A stretch of 64,000 nt of DNA from Vibrio ulleungensis (GTDB lineage: Bacteria; Pseudomonadota; Gammaproteobacteria; Enterobacterales; Vibrionaceae): the NCBI RefSeq assembly GCF_016900875.1, contig NZ_JAFEUM010000002.1:729923-793922 (forward strand), given 5' to 3'. Below are positions 8,915-20,194 of the stretch, piece after piece. The first letter of the stretch is position 1. Every line of letters begins with the position of its first letter. Below the pieces are notes generated by a model. The model searched no databases, was not told the DNA's origin, and saw only the letters and a list, made by a program, of their open reading frames with translations. The position numbers and the translations under genes are program-made.

Positions 8915-9385
8915 TTAAGGCTTAAGTGACTGCCGAGTAAACGAGCGGTGGTCACATTGCAAACACGGTGTAATTTCGGTGGCATGATTATATTCGGTAC
9001 GATGACCGCATTTTTCACACACCAAAACGCCAAGACCGATGATCTCCCCCGCTTGATACACACCTTGATGCTCCAAATCTTGGAACAGCTCCACCCACTC
9101 TACTTTTGTCCTATCGGTGATTTCGAGTAAGCCTTGCCAGATGGAATTAGTGATAGTTAGATAAAAAGGGCCACTTTTGCTCGACTCATAATCGTTGGCA
9201 AAGGCTTTTAGATCCGATTTTACATAGGCAGAAATCAACGCCATCTCATCTTTTGTCATCTCGTTGGCGGCTTGAACCACTTCGGCTGACTTATCGAGTG
9301 CATTGGACAGTTCTTCTGGGCTGTGTTTGAGCGAATCGACCACTCCAGTGAGCATTTCTTCATAACCAGTTTTACGTTTTGGCAT
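8915..9385 (-). CDS. ybeL: Zinc-ribbon protein YbeL (DUF1451)
   Basis: 156-aa cytosolic protein of the DUF1451/YbeL family. A helical N-terminal part runs to about residue 110. The C-terminal zinc ribbon is formed by the cysteine pairs in CEKCGH and CLQCDH. The function is unknown in the family. The start is supported by GGGAGG ahead of the ATG. It is divergent from leuS, as in E. coli. Confidence 0.88.
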   Translation of the reverse strand: MPKRKTGYEEMLTGVVDSLKHSPEELSNALDKSAEVVQAANEMTKDEMALISAYVKSDLKAFANDYESSKSGPFYLTITNSIWQGLLEITDRTKVEWVELFQDLEHQGVYQAGEIIGLGVLVCEKCGHRTEYNHATEITPCLQCDHRSFTRQSLKP

Positions 9386-9504
9386 ACAAACCTCCCAATC
9401 GTCACTTTGACTATTGTTGCCAGTGGTTCCTTTAGGTATTCTATGCTGATCAATAATGATCTGGTTTTACCGATCTCACAGATTCCAAAAAACGGACAGC
9501 ATTA

Positions 9505-12078
9505 ATGCAAGAGCAATACAACCCGCAACAGATTGAACAAAAAGTTCAAGAGCTTTGGGACAACAATAAGACCTTTGTTGTAAGTGAAGACCCAAATAAA
9601 GAAAAATTCTACTGCCTGTCGATGTTCCCTTACCCAAGTGGTCGACTGCATATGGGTCACGTACGTAATTACACCATAGGTGACGTTGTGTCTCGTTTCC
9701 AGCGTTTGCAAGGCAAAAACGTCATGCAACCTATTGGATGGGATGCATTCGGACTTCCAGCAGAAAACGCGGCTGTAAAAAACAAAACCGCTCCTGCACC
9801 TTGGACGTACGAAAACATCGAGTACATGAAGAACCAGCTAAAATTGCTGGGCTTTGGTTACGACTGGGATCGTGAATTTGCCACTTGTACGCCAGAATAC
9901 TACCGCTGGGAACAAGAGTTTTTCACTAAGCTTTACGACAAAGGCTTGGTCTATAAGAAAACGGCTTCGGTTAACTGGTGTCCTAATGATCAAACGGTAC
10001 TGGCGAACGAGCAAGTTGAAGATGGCTGCTGCTGGCGCTGTGACACCCCTGTTGAACAAAAAGAAATTCCTCAGTGGTTTATTAAGATCACCGAATACGC
10101 GCAAGAGCTACTTGATGACCTCGACAATCTAGATGGTTGGCCAGAAATGGTTAAAACCATGCAGCGCAACTGGATTGGCCGCTCAGAAGGTGTTGAGCTT
10201 AAGTTTGAAGTTAAAGGCCACAACGATCTTGAGGTATATACCACTCGTCCAGACACGCTCATGGGCGTGACTTACGTTGGTATTGCAGCAGGTCACCCTC
10301 TGGCAGCTGCTGCCGCTCAAAGTAATGCCGAGCTTGCAGACTTTATCGAAGAATGTAAGAACAACAAAGTTGCAGAAGCTGACATGGCAACAATGGAGAA
10401 GAAAGGTATGGCGACTGGCCTTACCGCGATTCACCCATTGAACGGCCGTGAAGTGCCAGTATTTGTCGCAAACTTCGTGTTGATGGACTACGGTACAGGC
10501 GCAGTAATGGCGGTACCCGCACACGATCAGCGAGATTACGAATTTGCGACCAAATACAGCCTAGACATTGTACCGGTAATCAAACCTATCGATGGCTCAG
10601 AGCTGGACGTTTCGACTGAGGCGTACACAGAAAAAGGTATCCTGTTTGATTCAGGCGAATTTGATGGTTTAGAGTTCCAAGCGGCCTTTAATGCCATCGC
10701 GGCAAAACTTGAAGCTGAAGAAAAAGGTGTGAAGACCGTAAACTTCCGTCTTCGCGACTGGGGTGTTTCACGTCAGCGCTACTGGGGTTCTCCAATCCCG
10801 ATGGTTACGACTGAAGATGGTGAAGTCCATCCAGTTCCAGCCGATCAACTTCCTGTCATTTTGCCAGAAGACGTGGTCATGGATGGTGTAACAAGCCCAA
10901 TTAAGGCCGATAAAGAGTGGGCGAAGACCACGTTCAACGGTGAACCAGCACTGCGTGAAACCGACACCTTCGATACCTTTATGGAATCGTCTTGGTACTA
11001 CGCACGCTACTGTAGCCCACAAGCTGACGCAATTGTTGATTCAGAAAAAGCCAACTACTGGCTACCTGTGGATCAATACGTTGGCGGCATTGAGCACGCA
11101 GTAATGCACCTATTGTACTCACGTTTCTTCCACAAATTGCTGCGTGATGCAGGCTACGTCACTTCTGATGAGCCGTTTAAGAAATTACTGTGTCAAGGTA
11201 TGGTACTGGCAGACGCGTTCTACCACACCAACGACAAAGGCACTAAAGAGTGGATTGCCCCAACCGACGTCAACGTCGATCGCGATGGCAAAGGTCGCAT
11301 TACCAGCGCCATTGATACCCAAGGTCGCAGTGTCGAACATTCAGGCATGATCAAAATGTCTAAGTCTAAAAACAACGGCATTGACCCTCAAGAAATGGTC
11401 GACAAATACGGCGCCGATACTGTGCGTCTATTTATGATGTTTGCGTCACCAGCAGACATGACCCTTGAGTGGCAAGAATCTGGTGTTGAAGGTGCTAACC
11501 GTTTCTTGAAACGTGTTTGGAAACTGGTTAAGGACCACACTGAAAAAGGGGCCGCTCCAGCTCTTGATGCAGCCGCTCTTACCTCTGACCAAAAAGCACT
11601 ACGCCGTGATGTGCACAAGACCATTGCTAAAGTGACTGATGACATCGACCGTCGTCAAACCTTTAACACCGCAATTGCTGCGATCATGGAATTGATGAAC
11701 AAACTGGGCAAAGCACCACAAGAGACAGCGCAAGACCGTGCTATCCTTGATGAAGCGCTTAAAGCCATCATTGTGATGCTCTACCCAATCACTCCACACA
11801 TCAGTTTTGAAATGTGGACAGCTTTGGGTGAAACAGACATCGATAACACCGCATGGCCAAAACACGACGAGAAAGCACTGGTTGAAGACGAGAAGCTGAT
11901 TGTTGTTCAAGTAAATGGCAAATTGCGTGCAAAACTTACGGTTGCTGCAGATGCATCAAAAGACGACGTTGAAGCACTTGGTCTTAACGACGAAAATGTG
12001 GTGAAATTCACCGAAGGGAAAACGGTTCGTAAAGTGATTTACGTACCTGGTAAGCTACTGAACATCGTTGCTAACTAA
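9505..12078 (+). CDS. leuS: Leucyl-tRNA synthetase
   Basis: 857-aa class Ia synthetase that charges tRNA-Leu. The HIGH-type motif is HMGH within [11 protein letters not shown] near residue 50. The CP1 editing domain spans roughly residues 220-415, the signature [11 protein letters not shown] (KMSKS) lies near residue 617, and the anticodon-binding and C-terminal domains follow. Length is the bacterial norm. It is the first gene of leuS-lptE-holA. Confidence 0.98.
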   Translation: MQEQYNPQQIEQKVQELWDNNKTFVVSEDPNKEKFYCLSMFPYPSGRLHMGHVRNYTIGDVVSRFQRLQGKNVMQPIGWDAFGLPAENAAVKNKTAPAPWTYENIEYMKNQLKLLGFGYDWDREFATCTPEYYRWEQEFFTKLYDKGLVYKKTASVNWCPNDQTVLANEQVEDGCCWRCDTPVEQKEIPQWFIKITEYAQELLDDLDNLDGWPEMVKTMQRNWIGRSEGVELKFEVKGHNDLEVYTTRPDTLMGVTYVGIAAGHPLAAAAAQSNAELADFIEECKNNKVAEADMATMEKKGMATGLTAIHPLNGREVPVFVANFVLMDYGTGAVMAVPAHDQRDYEFATKYSLDIVPVIKPIDGSELDVSTEAYTEKGILFDSGEFDGLEFQAAFNAIAAKLEAEEKGVKTVNFRLRDWGVSRQRYWGSPIPMVTTEDGEVHPVPADQLPVILPEDVVMDGVTSPIKADKEWAKTTFNGEPALRETDTFDTFMESSWYYARYCSPQADAIVDSEKANYWLPVDQYVGGIEHAVMHLLYSRFFHKLLRDAGYVTSDEPFKKLLCQGMVLADAFYHTNDKGTKEWIAPTDVNVDRDGKGRITSAIDTQGRSVEHSGMIKMSKSKNNGIDPQEMVDKYGADTVRLFMMFASPADMTLEWQESGVEGANRFLKRVWKLVKDHTEKGAAPALDAAALTSDQKALRRDVHKTIAKVTDDIDRRQTFNTAIAAIMELMNKLGKAPQETAQDRAILDEALKAIIVMLYPITPHISFEMWTALGETDIDNTAWPKHDEKALVEDEKLIVVQVNGKLRAKLTVAADASKDDVEALGLNDENVVKFTEGKTVRKVIYVPGKLLNIVAN

Positions 12079-12088
12079 TTCCTACTTA

Positions 12089-12117
12089 TAGACATTGCCG
12101 TAATGCGGCAATGTCTA
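12089..12117 (+). terminator. Strong hairpin after leuS
   Basis: 12-bp perfect stem TAGACATTGCCG / CGGCAATGTCTA with a 5-nt loop, starting 11 nt after the leuS stop and followed by GATTT. It is likely a leuS terminator or attenuator in front of lptE. Confidence 0.6.
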
Positions 12118-12122
12118 GATTT

Positions 12123-12182
12123 CGCTCTTACGAGAGCGTCTATGTTTGCTGCTTTACAAAGTAGTATTGGCAGTAAACATAG
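12123..12182 (+). other. Two further hairpins in the leuS-lptE gap
   Basis: CGCTCT (12123-12128) can pair with AGAGCG (12133-12138). Then CTATGTTT-G-CTGC (12140-12152) pairs with GCAG-T-AAACATAG (12170-12182), giving 12 pairs with one mismatch. With the hairpin at 12089-12117 they make a structured leader ending 25 nt before the lptE start. Confidence 0.5.
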
Positions 12183-12207
12183 GCTTAACCAATACGCTGT
12201 GGTATCC

Positions 12208-12783
12208 ATGTACAAATCATTGAGTGTTAAACTCATCTCGGCTCTATTTATCTCTAGCATTTTAGCGGGATGTGGTTTCCACTTCCGCGGTGACTATTTC
12301 GTTCCTGAAAACATCGGCACACTTTCAGTGACCAGTTTCGACCAGTACTCACCTTTAGTACGACGCATTAATTCCGAGCTTCGTATGAATGGAATCGAAG
12401 TTGTTACTCCGGCTGCAAACACCCCCAACCTGCATTTGGCGAGTGAGTCTGTAAGTGAGCGAACACTGTCTCTTTACCAAAACAGTCGCGCCGCAGAAAA
12501 AGAACTCACCTACGTGGCCAATTATCGAGTTACCATTCCGAATGAAGGGGCAACATCATTTAGCGCTAAAGTGACCCGCAGCTTTTTAGATAACCCTTTA
12601 ACCGTTTTGGCTAAGTCGGTCGAGCGTGATCAAATTGAAGATGAAATGCGTGGCCAGGCTGCGCAGCAGATAATCCGCCAACTTGCCCGTCTCAAAGAGA
12701 GCGAAGAATTCACTAGCCCTTACAAAGAAGTCGAGGTCGATTTTGACGATGATGATAGCGAACCCTCACTTGCAACGCCTTAG
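12208..12783 (+). CDS. lptE: LPS-assembly lipoprotein LptE (RlpB)
   Basis: 191-aa outer-membrane lipoprotein that plugs the LptD barrel and takes part in LPS insertion. The signal peptide ends in the lipobox LAGC with the acylated cysteine at position 22. The mature part begins GFHFRGDYFVPENIG, the family pattern. The frame is open 35 codons upstream, but those codons lie in the structured hairpin region and would precede the signal peptide, so the ATG at 12208 is chosen. The C-terminus is acidic (DFDDDDSE). holA follows after 18 nt. Confidence 0.93.
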   Translation: MYKSLSVKLISALFISSILAGCGFHFRGDYFVPENIGTLSVTSFDQYSPLVRRINSELRMNGIEVVTPAANTPNLHLASESVSERTLSLYQNSRAAEKELTYVANYRVTIPNEGATSFSAKVTRSFLDNPLTVLAKSVERDQIEDEMRGQAAQQIIRQLARLKESEEFTSPYKEVEVDFDDDDSEPSLATP

Positions 12784-12801
12784 AGTCCATAAGACTGTAT
12801 T

Positions 12802-13836
12802 GTGAAGATTTTTGCAGACAAACTTGTCACTCACCTTCAGCGTCAAACTCACCCCATATACTTTGTCGCTGGAAACGAGCCGCTGTTGGTCAACGAGTCA
12901 CGTGAAACGCTGCGAGACATGGCGGTATCGCACGGTTTCGAAGCCGCTGCGCCATTTGTACTCGATAATCAAGCCGATTGGAATGCCATCAACAACGCGT
13001 GTACGGCGATGAGTCTTTTCGCGTCAAAAAACTTAGTTGAGTTGACCATTCCAGATTCTGGTCCAGGGGCTGCGAACGCCAAGCAGTTAGTGTCGTTAGT
13101 GGAACAATTGACGCCTGATACACTGCTGTTGTTAACCGCATCAAAGCTCAACAAACAAGTAGAAAGCAGCAAGTGGTATAAAGCCTTAACCAAACAAGGC
13201 TGCTGCATCAGTTGCATGACACCGGATAGCAGCCGCTTACCGCAATTTGTGCGTCAGCGTTGCCATGCATTAGGATTGCAAGCTGATGCTGAGGCGGTAC
13301 AACTTCTAGCGCACTGGCATGAAGGCAATTTATTAGCACTGAGTCAGAGCTTACAAAAGCTGCTGCTGATCTACCCAGATAAACAGCTGACGTTAAACCG
13401 TGTCAAAGAGTCTCTCAGCCGGCACAATCACTTTACCGTGTTCCACTGGACAGATGCGATGCTAGCAGGAAAATCAAATCGTGCATTGCGAGTACTGTCT
13501 GAGCTAAAAGCCGAAGGTGTCGAACCAGTGATTATGCTGCGTACTGTGCAGAAAGAGTTGCTATTATTGGCCTCATTGTCTCAGCAAATGCTAACGACTC
13601 CAGTAAACACTCTTTTTGACCAACATAGAATTTGGTCCAGCAAGCGGCCCCAATACCAAGCCGCGCTGACAAGATTGTCTCAGACACACTTAACAAAGCT
13701 TATCCAGTTACTTGCGCAACTGGAGCGATCGGTCAAGACTGATTACGAGGCTAATCACTGGTTAGCTATGCAACATTTTACATTGGCAACTTGTGTACCG
13801 AGCGCACTCGGTATAACGCCACAACGACAACACTAG
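12802..13836 (+). CDS. holA: DNA polymerase III delta subunit
   Basis: 344-aa clamp-loader delta subunit, the wrench that opens the beta clamp. The conserved N-terminal PIYFVAGNEPLLV and the three-domain AAA-like length fit the family. The start is GTG. The leuS-lptE-holA order is as in E. coli. rsfS follows after 9 nt, so the two E. coli operons may be continuous here. Confidence 0.94.
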   Translation: MKIFADKLVTHLQRQTHPIYFVAGNEPLLVNESRETLRDMAVSHGFEAAAPFVLDNQADWNAINNACTAMSLFASKNLVELTIPDSGPGAANAKQLVSLVEQLTPDTLLLLTASKLNKQVESSKWYKALTKQGCCISCMTPDSSRLPQFVRQRCHALGLQADAEAVQLLAHWHEGNLLALSQSLQKLLLIYPDKQLTLNRVKESLSRHNHFTVFHWTDAMLAGKSNRALRVLSELKAEGVEPVIMLRTVQKELLLLASLSQQMLTTPVNTLFDQHRIWSSKRPQYQAALTRLSQTHLTKLIQLLAQLERSVKTDYEANHWLAMQHFTLATCVPSALGITPQRQH

Positions 13837-13845
13837 GACAACACC

Positions 13846-14163
13846 TTGCTACAACAACAACTTTGTGACTTTTTGGCTGACAAAGCCGACGATATGAAAG
13901 CCGAAAACATCATCACACTCGACGTTACCGGAAAATCCAGCATTACCGATACGATGATCATTTGTACCGGCACCTCAAAACGCCATGTTTCGTCGATTGC
14001 CGAACACATTGCTCAAGAAGCGAAATCGAAGGGCCTAGAGCCACTTGGTATGGACGGAGAAATTGAAGGTGAGTGGGTCGTGCTCGATATGGGCGATGCG
14101 ATGGTTCACATTCTACAACAAGAACATCGAGAGCTTTATCAACTTGAAAAACTGTGGAGCTAA
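13846..14163 (+). CDS. rsfS: Ribosomal silencing factor RsfS
   Basis: 105-aa protein of the RsfS/YbeB/Iojap family. It binds uL14 on the 50S subunit and blocks subunit joining during starvation. Conserved elements [14 protein letters not shown] and [15 protein letters not shown] are present. The start is TTG with AGGA 7 nt upstream. It lies directly upstream of rlmH (3-nt gap), the conserved pair of ribosome-acting genes. Confidence 0.95.
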   Translation: MLQQQLCDFLADKADDMKAENIITLDVTGKSSITDTMIICTGTSKRHVSSIAEHIAQEAKSKGLEPLGMDGEIEGEWVVLDMGDAMVHILQQEHRELYQLEKLWS

Positions 14164-14166
14164 ACC

Positions 14167-14637
14167 GTGAAGCTTCAACTGGTTGCCGTGGGCACTAAAA
14201 TGCCCAAATGGGTCGAAGAAGGTTTTCAGGAGTACAAGCGCCGATTTCCTCACGACATGCCGTTAGAGCTCGTCGAAATATCGGCAGGCAAACGGGGCAA
14301 AAATGCCGATATCGCACGGATCCTGCAAAAAGAAGGGGAAGCCATGCTTGCGGCTGTGCCAAAGGGCAACCGGATTGTCACTCTCGATATCCCTGGTAAA
14401 AAATGGGATACCCCACAACTTGCTCAGCAATTAGAGCATTGGAAACTGGATGGCAGAGACGTCTCTATTTTGATAGGTGGGCCAGAAGGCTTGGCACCGG
14501 CTTGTAAAGCTGCAGCCGATCAAAGTTGGTCGCTTTCTGCATTGACACTGCCTCACCCTCTAGTAAGAATCGTGATGGCCGAAAGCCTATATCGCGCTTG
14601 GAGCGTGACAGCTAACCACCCGTACCACAGAGAATAG
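14167..14637 (+). CDS. rlmH: 23S rRNA pseudouridine-1915 N3-methyltransferase
   Basis: 156-aa SPOUT-class methyltransferase acting on pseudouridine 1915 of 23S rRNA in the assembled 70S. The SAM-binding knot region ILIGGPEGL and the C-terminal [27 protein letters not shown] are near-invariant in the family. The start is GTG. It is 6 nt upstream of mrdA. Confidence 0.97.
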   Translation: MKLQLVAVGTKMPKWVEEGFQEYKRRFPHDMPLELVEISAGKRGKNADIARILQKEGEAMLAAVPKGNRIVTLDIPGKKWDTPQLAQQLEHWKLDGRDVSILIGGPEGLAPACKAAADQSWSLSALTLPHPLVRIVMAESLYRAWSVTANHPYHRE

Positions 14638-14643
14638 AGTGAA

Positions 14644-16539
14644 ATGAAGAAGCAGCGCACCCACTTAAGAGACCACAAACAAGAGTCTCAGCTGTTTGCT
14701 CGTCGAGCCATTGTTGCCTTTTTGGGGATAGTGGTGATGATGGGTGCGCTTGTGGCTAACCTCTATACAATCCAAGTCAGCGAGTTTCAAGATTATAAAA
14801 CTCGCTCTAACGATAATAGAATCAAAGTCGTCCCAATTGCACCCAATCGCGGATTAATCTACGACAGAAATGGTAAAATACTCGCAGAAAACAAACCGGT
14901 ATTTAGCCTCGAGCTGATCCCTGAAAAAATCAGCGACATTGACCAGACCATCGCCGATCTGCGTACACTGATAACCATTACTGACGAACAAGTCGAGCGA
15001 TTCCACCGCGACAGAAAACGCTCTCGCCGCTTTAAAGCAATCCCAATCGTCAGTCAGTTGGATGAAGAAACCCGTTCAATCTTTGCGGTCAATCAGCACA
15101 AATTTCCTGGCGTTGAGATTAACGCTGCCCTTAAGCGTTACTACCCTCACGGAAAAATGCTGACCCATGTACTGGGTTATGTATCGCGAATAAACGATCG
15201 CGACGTGCAACGGCTTGTCCGAGAAGAACAGTACACTAATTACCAAGCGACTCGAGACATTGGTAAACTTGGTATAGAACGCTACTACGAAACCATCTTA
15301 CACGGCACAGCAGGCTACCAAGAGGTAGAGGTGAACAGTCGCGGTCGAGTGATCCGCACGTTAAAATATGTCCCGCCTATACCAGGTAAAGACTTAGTCC
15401 TCAATCTAGACTTAGACTTGCAGACGTATGTGTATGGACTGCTAGATAAACGCCGAGGTTCTGCGGTTGTGCTAGATCCAAGCACAAATGGCGTGTTGGC
15501 GATGGTATCGAGCCCAAGCTACGATCCAAACTCCTTTGTGCATGGGATCTCTAGTAAAGACTATAACGCGTTACTTAACGACAAAAACCGCCCACTGGTC
15601 AATCGTTCTACGTTAGGGATTTACCCGCCTGCGTCTACCGTCAAACCCTTTATCGCAGTCGCGGCGCTAGAAGAAGGTGTCATCACCACCAATACAACAC
15701 GTAACGACCCAGGCTATTGGAAAATTCCCAACTCTAAAACTAAGCCGTTCCGTGATTGGCTACGCTGGGGGCACGGTAAAGTCGATATTGTTAAGGCGAT
15801 AGAAGAGTCTGTCGATACCTTCTTCTATCAGATTGCGTATGATCTTGGTATTGATCGACTTTCTCAATGGATGATGATGTTCGGCTTTGGTGACTACACA
15901 GGCATTGATATTCATGAGGAAAGCAAAGCCAATATGCCCACACGCGAGTGGAAAATGGCGCGCCATCGTACGCCTTGGTATCAGGGTGACACCATTCCTG
16001 TAGGCATTGGACAAGGTTATTGGACCGCAACACCTATGCAGCTGGCGAAGGCAACCTCTGTGCTGGTCAATCGAGGAGAAGTCATTGCGCCCCACCTCCT
16101 TATGGCCACCATGGATAATGTCAGCAATCAGCATTTGAAAGATTATAGTGTTCCTGAATCTTACCCACCGGTCAGCGAAGTGGATGAACGCTATTGGAAT
16201 GTTGCATTTGAAGGTATGAAGCTGGTGAACTACGGCAAAAAAGGCACCGCTCGGCGCGCCTTTGCAGACACGCCTTATCTTAGTGCAGGTAAATCGGGTA
16301 CCGCTCAAGTCTTTGGCTTAGCCGAAGACCAAGAGTATAACGCTGACGAGTTAGCGGAACACTTGCGGGATCATGCCTTGTTTACAGGTTTTGCACCTTT
16401 AGACGATCCTCAGGTCGTGGTAACCATCGTACTAGAGAATGCCGGTGGCGGCTCCACGAATGGGGCACCCGTAGTTCGCCGTATCTTTGACCACATTCTA
16501 ATCGATAAAACGACGTTAACCGACGAGAACCCTTCATGA
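14644..16539 (+). CDS. mrdA: Peptidoglycan DD-transpeptidase PBP2
   Basis: 631-aa class B penicillin-binding protein, the transpeptidase of the rod (elongation) complex. It has one N-terminal membrane anchor (about residues 21-43), a pedestal domain, and a periplasmic transpeptidase domain. The SxxK motif is STVK (S331), the second motif is SVD as usual in PBP2, and KSGTAQ provides the KTG-type motif. The stop overlaps the rodA start by 4 nt (ATGA), showing translational coupling. Confidence 0.97.
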   Translation: MKKQRTHLRDHKQESQLFARRAIVAFLGIVVMMGALVANLYTIQVSEFQDYKTRSNDNRIKVVPIAPNRGLIYDRNGKILAENKPVFSLELIPEKISDIDQTIADLRTLITITDEQVERFHRDRKRSRRFKAIPIVSQLDEETRSIFAVNQHKFPGVEINAALKRYYPHGKMLTHVLGYVSRINDRDVQRLVREEQYTNYQATRDIGKLGIERYYETILHGTAGYQEVEVNSRGRVIRTLKYVPPIPGKDLVLNLDLDLQTYVYGLLDKRRGSAVVLDPSTNGVLAMVSSPSYDPNSFVHGISSKDYNALLNDKNRPLVNRSTLGIYPPASTVKPFIAVAALEEGVITTNTTRNDPGYWKIPNSKTKPFRDWLRWGHGKVDIVKAIEESVDTFFYQIAYDLGIDRLSQWMMMFGFGDYTGIDIHEESKANMPTREWKMARHRTPWYQGDTIPVGIGQGYWTATPMQLAKATSVLVNRGEVIAPHLLMATMDNVSNQHLKDYSVPESYPPVSEVDERYWNVAFEGMKLVNYGKKGTARRAFADTPYLSAGKSGTAQVFGLAEDQEYNADELAEHLRDHALFTGFAPLDDPQVVVTIVLENAGGGSTNGAPVVRRIFDHILIDKTTLTDENPS

Positions 16540-17660
16540 AGCTAGATCCTACTACAGGTAAAAGCCGTTCACTGTTCGAACGAATTCACCTAGACCTGCC
16601 TTTGGTTCTTGGATTAATCCTACTCATGGCGGTTTCGATGTTAGTCATGTACAGCGCGAGCGGTCAGAATGTAGCGATGATGGAGCGTCAATTTATGCGC
16701 ATGGTCCTCTCACTCGGTGTAATGGTGGTGCTCGCTCAAATCACGCCCCGCACCTACGAAGCCAGCGCACCGTTTTTATTTGCGGCTGGCATCATTTTGC
16801 TACTAGGTGTACTTTTTTTTGGTGAGGCCTCTAAAGGCGCACAGCGCTGGCTTAATTTAGGCTTTATTCGATTCCAACCCTCAGAACTAATGAAGCTTGC
16901 TGTGCCTTTGATGGTGGCGCGATATGTTGGTCGTCAGTCATTGCCGCCATCGTTTAAAACGCTAGCCATCTCTCTAATGATGGTGCTTTTCCCGACACTG
17001 CTCATTGCGAAACAGCCCGACCTTGGTACGTCTATTTTGATTGCTGCATCCGGAATATTTGTTATCTTTTTGGCTGGTATTAGCTGGAGAATCATATTTT
17101 CTGCCGGTCTATTTGTCGGGATTTTAGCCCCAGCTCTTTGGTTTTTAGGATTTATACGTGAGTACCAAAAGGTACGAGTGCGCACCTTATTTGATCCAGA
17201 ATCGGATCCTCTCGGCGCGGGCTACCACATTATTCAAAGTAAGATCGCGATTGGTTCGGGTGGCGTATCAGGCAAAGGGTGGTTACAAGGCACTCAATCC
17301 CAACTCGAATTTTTACCGGAGCGGCACACTGACTTTATTTTTGCGGTTATCGCTGAAGAATGGGGGCTTATTGGCGTGCTCATGCTTTTGGTGCTGTATT
17401 TATTCATCATAGGCCGGGGGCTTTTGTTGGCATCGCAAGCTCAAACCGCGTTTGGTCGAATGATGGCGGGAAGTATTGTATTAAGCTTTTTTGTCTACAT
17501 ATTCGTAAACATTGGTATGGTGAGTGGAATCTTACCCGTTGTTGGTGTTCCCCTGCCCCTCATCAGTTATGGTGGAACCTCAATGATGACGCTTATGGCC
17601 GGATTTGGCATTTTGATGTCCATCCAAACGCACCGAAAAATGCTGTCCAAATCTACCTAA
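16536..17660 (+). CDS. rodA: Rod-shape peptidoglycan polymerase RodA
   Basis: 374-aa SEDS-family glycosyltransferase, the polymerase partner of PBP2 in lateral wall growth. About ten membrane helices are visible. Conserved family segments include [32 protein letters not shown] and the C-terminal [11 protein letters not shown]. It is coupled to mrdA by a 4-nt overlap. Confidence 0.96.
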   Translation: MKLDPTTGKSRSLFERIHLDLPLVLGLILLMAVSMLVMYSASGQNVAMMERQFMRMVLSLGVMVVLAQITPRTYEASAPFLFAAGIILLLGVLFFGEASKGAQRWLNLGFIRFQPSELMKLAVPLMVARYVGRQSLPPSFKTLAISLMMVLFPTLLIAKQPDLGTSILIAASGIFVIFLAGISWRIIFSAGLFVGILAPALWFLGFIREYQKVRVRTLFDPESDPLGAGYHIIQSKIAIGSGGVSGKGWLQGTQSQLEFLPERHTDFIFAVIAEEWGLIGVLMLLVLYLFIIGRGLLLASQAQTAFGRMMAGSIVLSFFVYIFVNIGMVSGILPVVGVPLPLISYGGTSMMTLMAGFGILMSIQTHRKMLSKST

Positions 17661-17691
17661 CGATATTTATACCATGCATGGAGTTAAACCA

Positions 17692-18471
17692 TTGAAACTG
17701 TTCAGACTGCTCACCATAAGTACACTCCTAGCAGTGTTAGTCGGATGCTCAACGAGCGGCGGACGGTACAGTTTAAAGGACGATAAAGCGCCTGAGCGAC
17801 CTCTGGATGTCGCGCACATCGAAGACGCCACACCAAAGTACGAAAAATATAGCCTTGGCGGAAACAAGGACTACACATTGCGTGGACAACGCTATGCGAT
17901 TATTCACGATCCAACCAATTTCACCCAACAAGGTGAAGCGTCATGGTATGGCAGCAAATTTCACGGACATCTCACATCCAACGGTGAAACTTATGACATG
18001 TACTCAATGAGTGCAGCGCATAAAACCCTACCAATACCAAGTTACGTAAAGGTCACCAACTTAGACAATAACAAAACCGCTATCGTCCGTGTTAACGATC
18101 GTGGGCCCTTTCATGAAGGGCGCATTATTGATTTAAGCTACGCAGCGGCAACTAAGTTAGATGTCATCAAGACTGGCACGGCCAATGTAAAGATTGAGCA
18201 TATTACCACGACGCAAGCTCCTTCCCCCAAAGCGACGCAGCACTATGCAATACAAGTTGCTGCAAGTTCGAACCATCAACGCGCTCACGACGTACTTTCC
18301 AGATTGGTCGATCTGACCAAACAGGCAGGTTATCTAGAACGAAATGATGATCTTACAAAGATATTTATGGGACCTTTTAGTGACTATCAGACTGTACAAA
18401 CCACACTAAAGACCGTTAAAAATGAAGGTTACTCTGATGCTTTCATCACAAAAAAACGCCTCGAAAAGTGA
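17692..18471 (+). CDS. rlpA: Endolytic peptidoglycan transglycosylase RlpA
   Basis: 259-aa septal lipoprotein. The lipobox LVGC gives C19, a double-psi beta-barrel domain follows (GEASWYGSKFHGHLTSNGE ... VNDRGPFHEGRIIDLS), and a C-terminal SPOR domain (about residues 185-259) binds denuded glycan. It cleaves naked glycan strands in characterised species. I favour the TTG at 17692, with GGAG 8 nt upstream and a classic KLFRLLTIS signal start. An ATG at 17674 would add 6 residues but lacks a ribosome site. Confidence 0.92.
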   Translation: MKLFRLLTISTLLAVLVGCSTSGGRYSLKDDKAPERPLDVAHIEDATPKYEKYSLGGNKDYTLRGQRYAIIHDPTNFTQQGEASWYGSKFHGHLTSNGETYDMYSMSAAHKTLPIPSYVKVTNLDNNKTAIVRVNDRGPFHEGRIIDLSYAAATKLDVIKTGTANVKIEHITTTQAPSPKATQHYAIQVAASSNHQRAHDVLSRLVDLTKQAGYLERNDDLTKIFMGPFSDYQTVQTTLKTVKNEGYSDAFITKKRLEK

Positions 18472-18593
18472 GGATTCGTTAACAAATTTACATTTCGTTG
18501 TTTCTATAAACGCTTAGCGAGTCTAGCCTTAACGGTGAATTCTGCTAAGATACCGTCTGATTGTTTGAATTCACGGATACGATTGCACTCATA

Positions 18594-19775
18594 ATGAAAA
18601 TCACCTTATCTAACGTACGTTTTAAAATGGCTATCGCAGGTGCGCTGGCTGTTGTGGCTTCCTGCGCAACAGCGGCTCCGATTGTGGTACCCGATGCTCC
18701 TCAAGTCTCAGCAAAAGGCTTTGTGCTAATGGATTACCATTCTGGCGCAATACTCGCTGAGAAAAATAAAGACGAGCAATTGTCGCCAGCCAGTCTAACC
18801 AAGATGATGACCAGTTACGTCATTGGCCAAGAGCTCAAGCGCGGTAACATCAGTTCTGACGATAAAGTCGTGATCAGTAAAAATGCTTGGGCAAAAAACT
18901 TTCCTGACTCTTCAAAAATGTTTATTGAAGTGGGCACCACGGTCACTGTCGACGAGTTAAACCGCGGCATAGTCATCCAGTCGGGCAATGATGCGTGTGT
19001 GGCGATGGCAGAACATGTTGCTGGCTCAGAAGATGCGTTTGTAGACTTGATGAATGCGTGGGCTTCTTCTTTAGGAATGAGCAACACAAACTTTGCGAAT
19101 GTCCACGGCTTAGATCATGATCGCTTGTATTCAACACCTTACGACATGGGTCTGTTAGGACAAGCGCTCATTCGTGATGTGCCTGAAGAGTATGCGCTTT
19201 ACGCAGAAAAGCAATTTACCTACAACGACATTACCCAATACAACCGCAATGGCCTGTTGTGGGATAAAAGTATGAATGTGGACGGCATTAAAACCGGTCA
19301 CACTAGTCAAGCGGGTTATAGCTTAGTAAGCTCGGCAACCGAAGGTAAGATGCGTCTTGTTGCGGTAGTCATGGGTACCGACAGTGCTAACGCCCGTAAA
19401 GCAGAAAGCAAAAAATTGCTTAACTACGGCTTCCGTTTCTTTGAAACTGTAGCGCCGCACAAAAAAGGCGAAACCTTCATTGATGAAAAGATTTGGATGG
19501 GTTCTCAAGAAACTGTCGCACTGGGTGTGAACGAAGATACTTATGTCACTCTTCCTCGTGGCGTTGCTAAAAACCTGAAAGCCAGCTTTGTACTTGAAAA
19601 AGAGCTACAAGCCCCCATCTCTCAGGGTGACGTAGTGGGCACGCTTTATTATCAAGTTGATGGTGAAGATGTAGCGCAATACCCACTGCTTGCATTAGAA
19701 GATGTCAATGAAGGTAGCTTGTTCAGCCGCCTTATGGATTACATCATCTTGCTGTTTAAGAGTTGGTTCAAATAA
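18594..19775 (+). CDS. dacA: D-alanyl-D-alanine carboxypeptidase PBP5 family
   Basis: 393-aa periplasmic DD-carboxypeptidase that trims the terminal D-Ala of pentapeptides. A signal peptide occupies residues 1-28 (ATAA-P junction). Active-site motifs are S67-LT-K70, SGN in IQSGNDA, and KTG in DGIKTGHTSQAGY. A C-terminal amphipathic helix (SRLMDYIILLFKSWFK) anchors it to the membrane. The frame is open 11 codons upstream, but MKITL begins a normal signal sequence. It is preceded by rlpA, with a terminator after it. Confidence 0.94.
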   Translation: MKITLSNVRFKMAIAGALAVVASCATAAPIVVPDAPQVSAKGFVLMDYHSGAILAEKNKDEQLSPASLTKMMTSYVIGQELKRGNISSDDKVVISKNAWAKNFPDSSKMFIEVGTTVTVDELNRGIVIQSGNDACVAMAEHVAGSEDAFVDLMNAWASSLGMSNTNFANVHGLDHDRLYSTPYDMGLLGQALIRDVPEEYALYAEKQFTYNDITQYNRNGLLWDKSMNVDGIKTGHTSQAGYSLVSSATEGKMRLVAVVMGTDSANARKAESKKLLNYGFRFFETVAPHKKGETFIDEKIWMGSQETVALGVNEDTYVTLPRGVAKNLKASFVLEKELQAPISQGDVVGTLYYQVDGEDVAQYPLLALEDVNEGSLFSRLMDYIILLFKSWFK

Positions 19776-19796
19776 TCTATCCCACAAGATTAACGA

Positions 19797-19830
19797 AACA
19801 AAGCCGCTCTGATAGCGGCTTTGTTGTTTA
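19797..19830 (+). terminator. Terminator after dacA
   Basis: 12-bp stem AACAAAGCCGCT / AGCGGCTTTGTT (19797-19808 with 19814-19825) followed by GTTTATTG. Confidence 0.75.
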
Positions 19831-19889
19831 TTGAGTTTTATTGAGTAGCCAAGTACTATTCGCCCTGTCATTATTCGTTGGAGTTTGCC

Positions 19890-20159
19890 ATGCAAGAGCA
19901 ACCAAAATTGAAAGATCTTTTAGAGTTTCCATGTCAATTCACCTATAAGGTGATGGGCTATGCAAAGCCTGAGCTGCCTGATTTGGTCCTAGAAGTGATC
20001 CAAAAGCATGCCCCTGGCGATTACAGCCCAACAGTGAAACCTAGTGCCAAAGGAAACTACCACTCAGTGTCGATTAGCATCACTGCGACGTCCATTGAAC
20101 AAGTAGAAATTCTGTATAAAGAATTGGGCGAGATAGATATCGTCCGTATGGTACTGTAG
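19890..20159 (+). CDS. ybeD: UPF0250/DUF493 protein YbeD
   Basis: 89-aa small cytosolic ACT-like protein of the DUF493 family ([36 protein letters not shown]). Its genomic link to lipB suggests a regulatory role in lipoate metabolism, but its function is unproven. The ATG at 19890 has GGAG 6 nt upstream; an in-frame TTG at 19878 lacks one. It is the first gene of ybeD-lipB-lipA. Confidence 0.92.
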   Translation: MQEQPKLKDLLEFPCQFTYKVMGYAKPELPDLVLEVIQKHAPGDYSPTVKPSAKGNYHSVSISITATSIEQVEILYKELGEIDIVRMVL

Positions 20160-20194
20160 TACCCCAATTTTTGACCCCTCGACCAGAGATAAAC

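Noticed and set aside
15760..16308. 182-codon minus-strand frame inside mrdA
   Set aside because: Antisense shadow of the conserved PBP2 transpeptidase domain; no domain or ribosome site.
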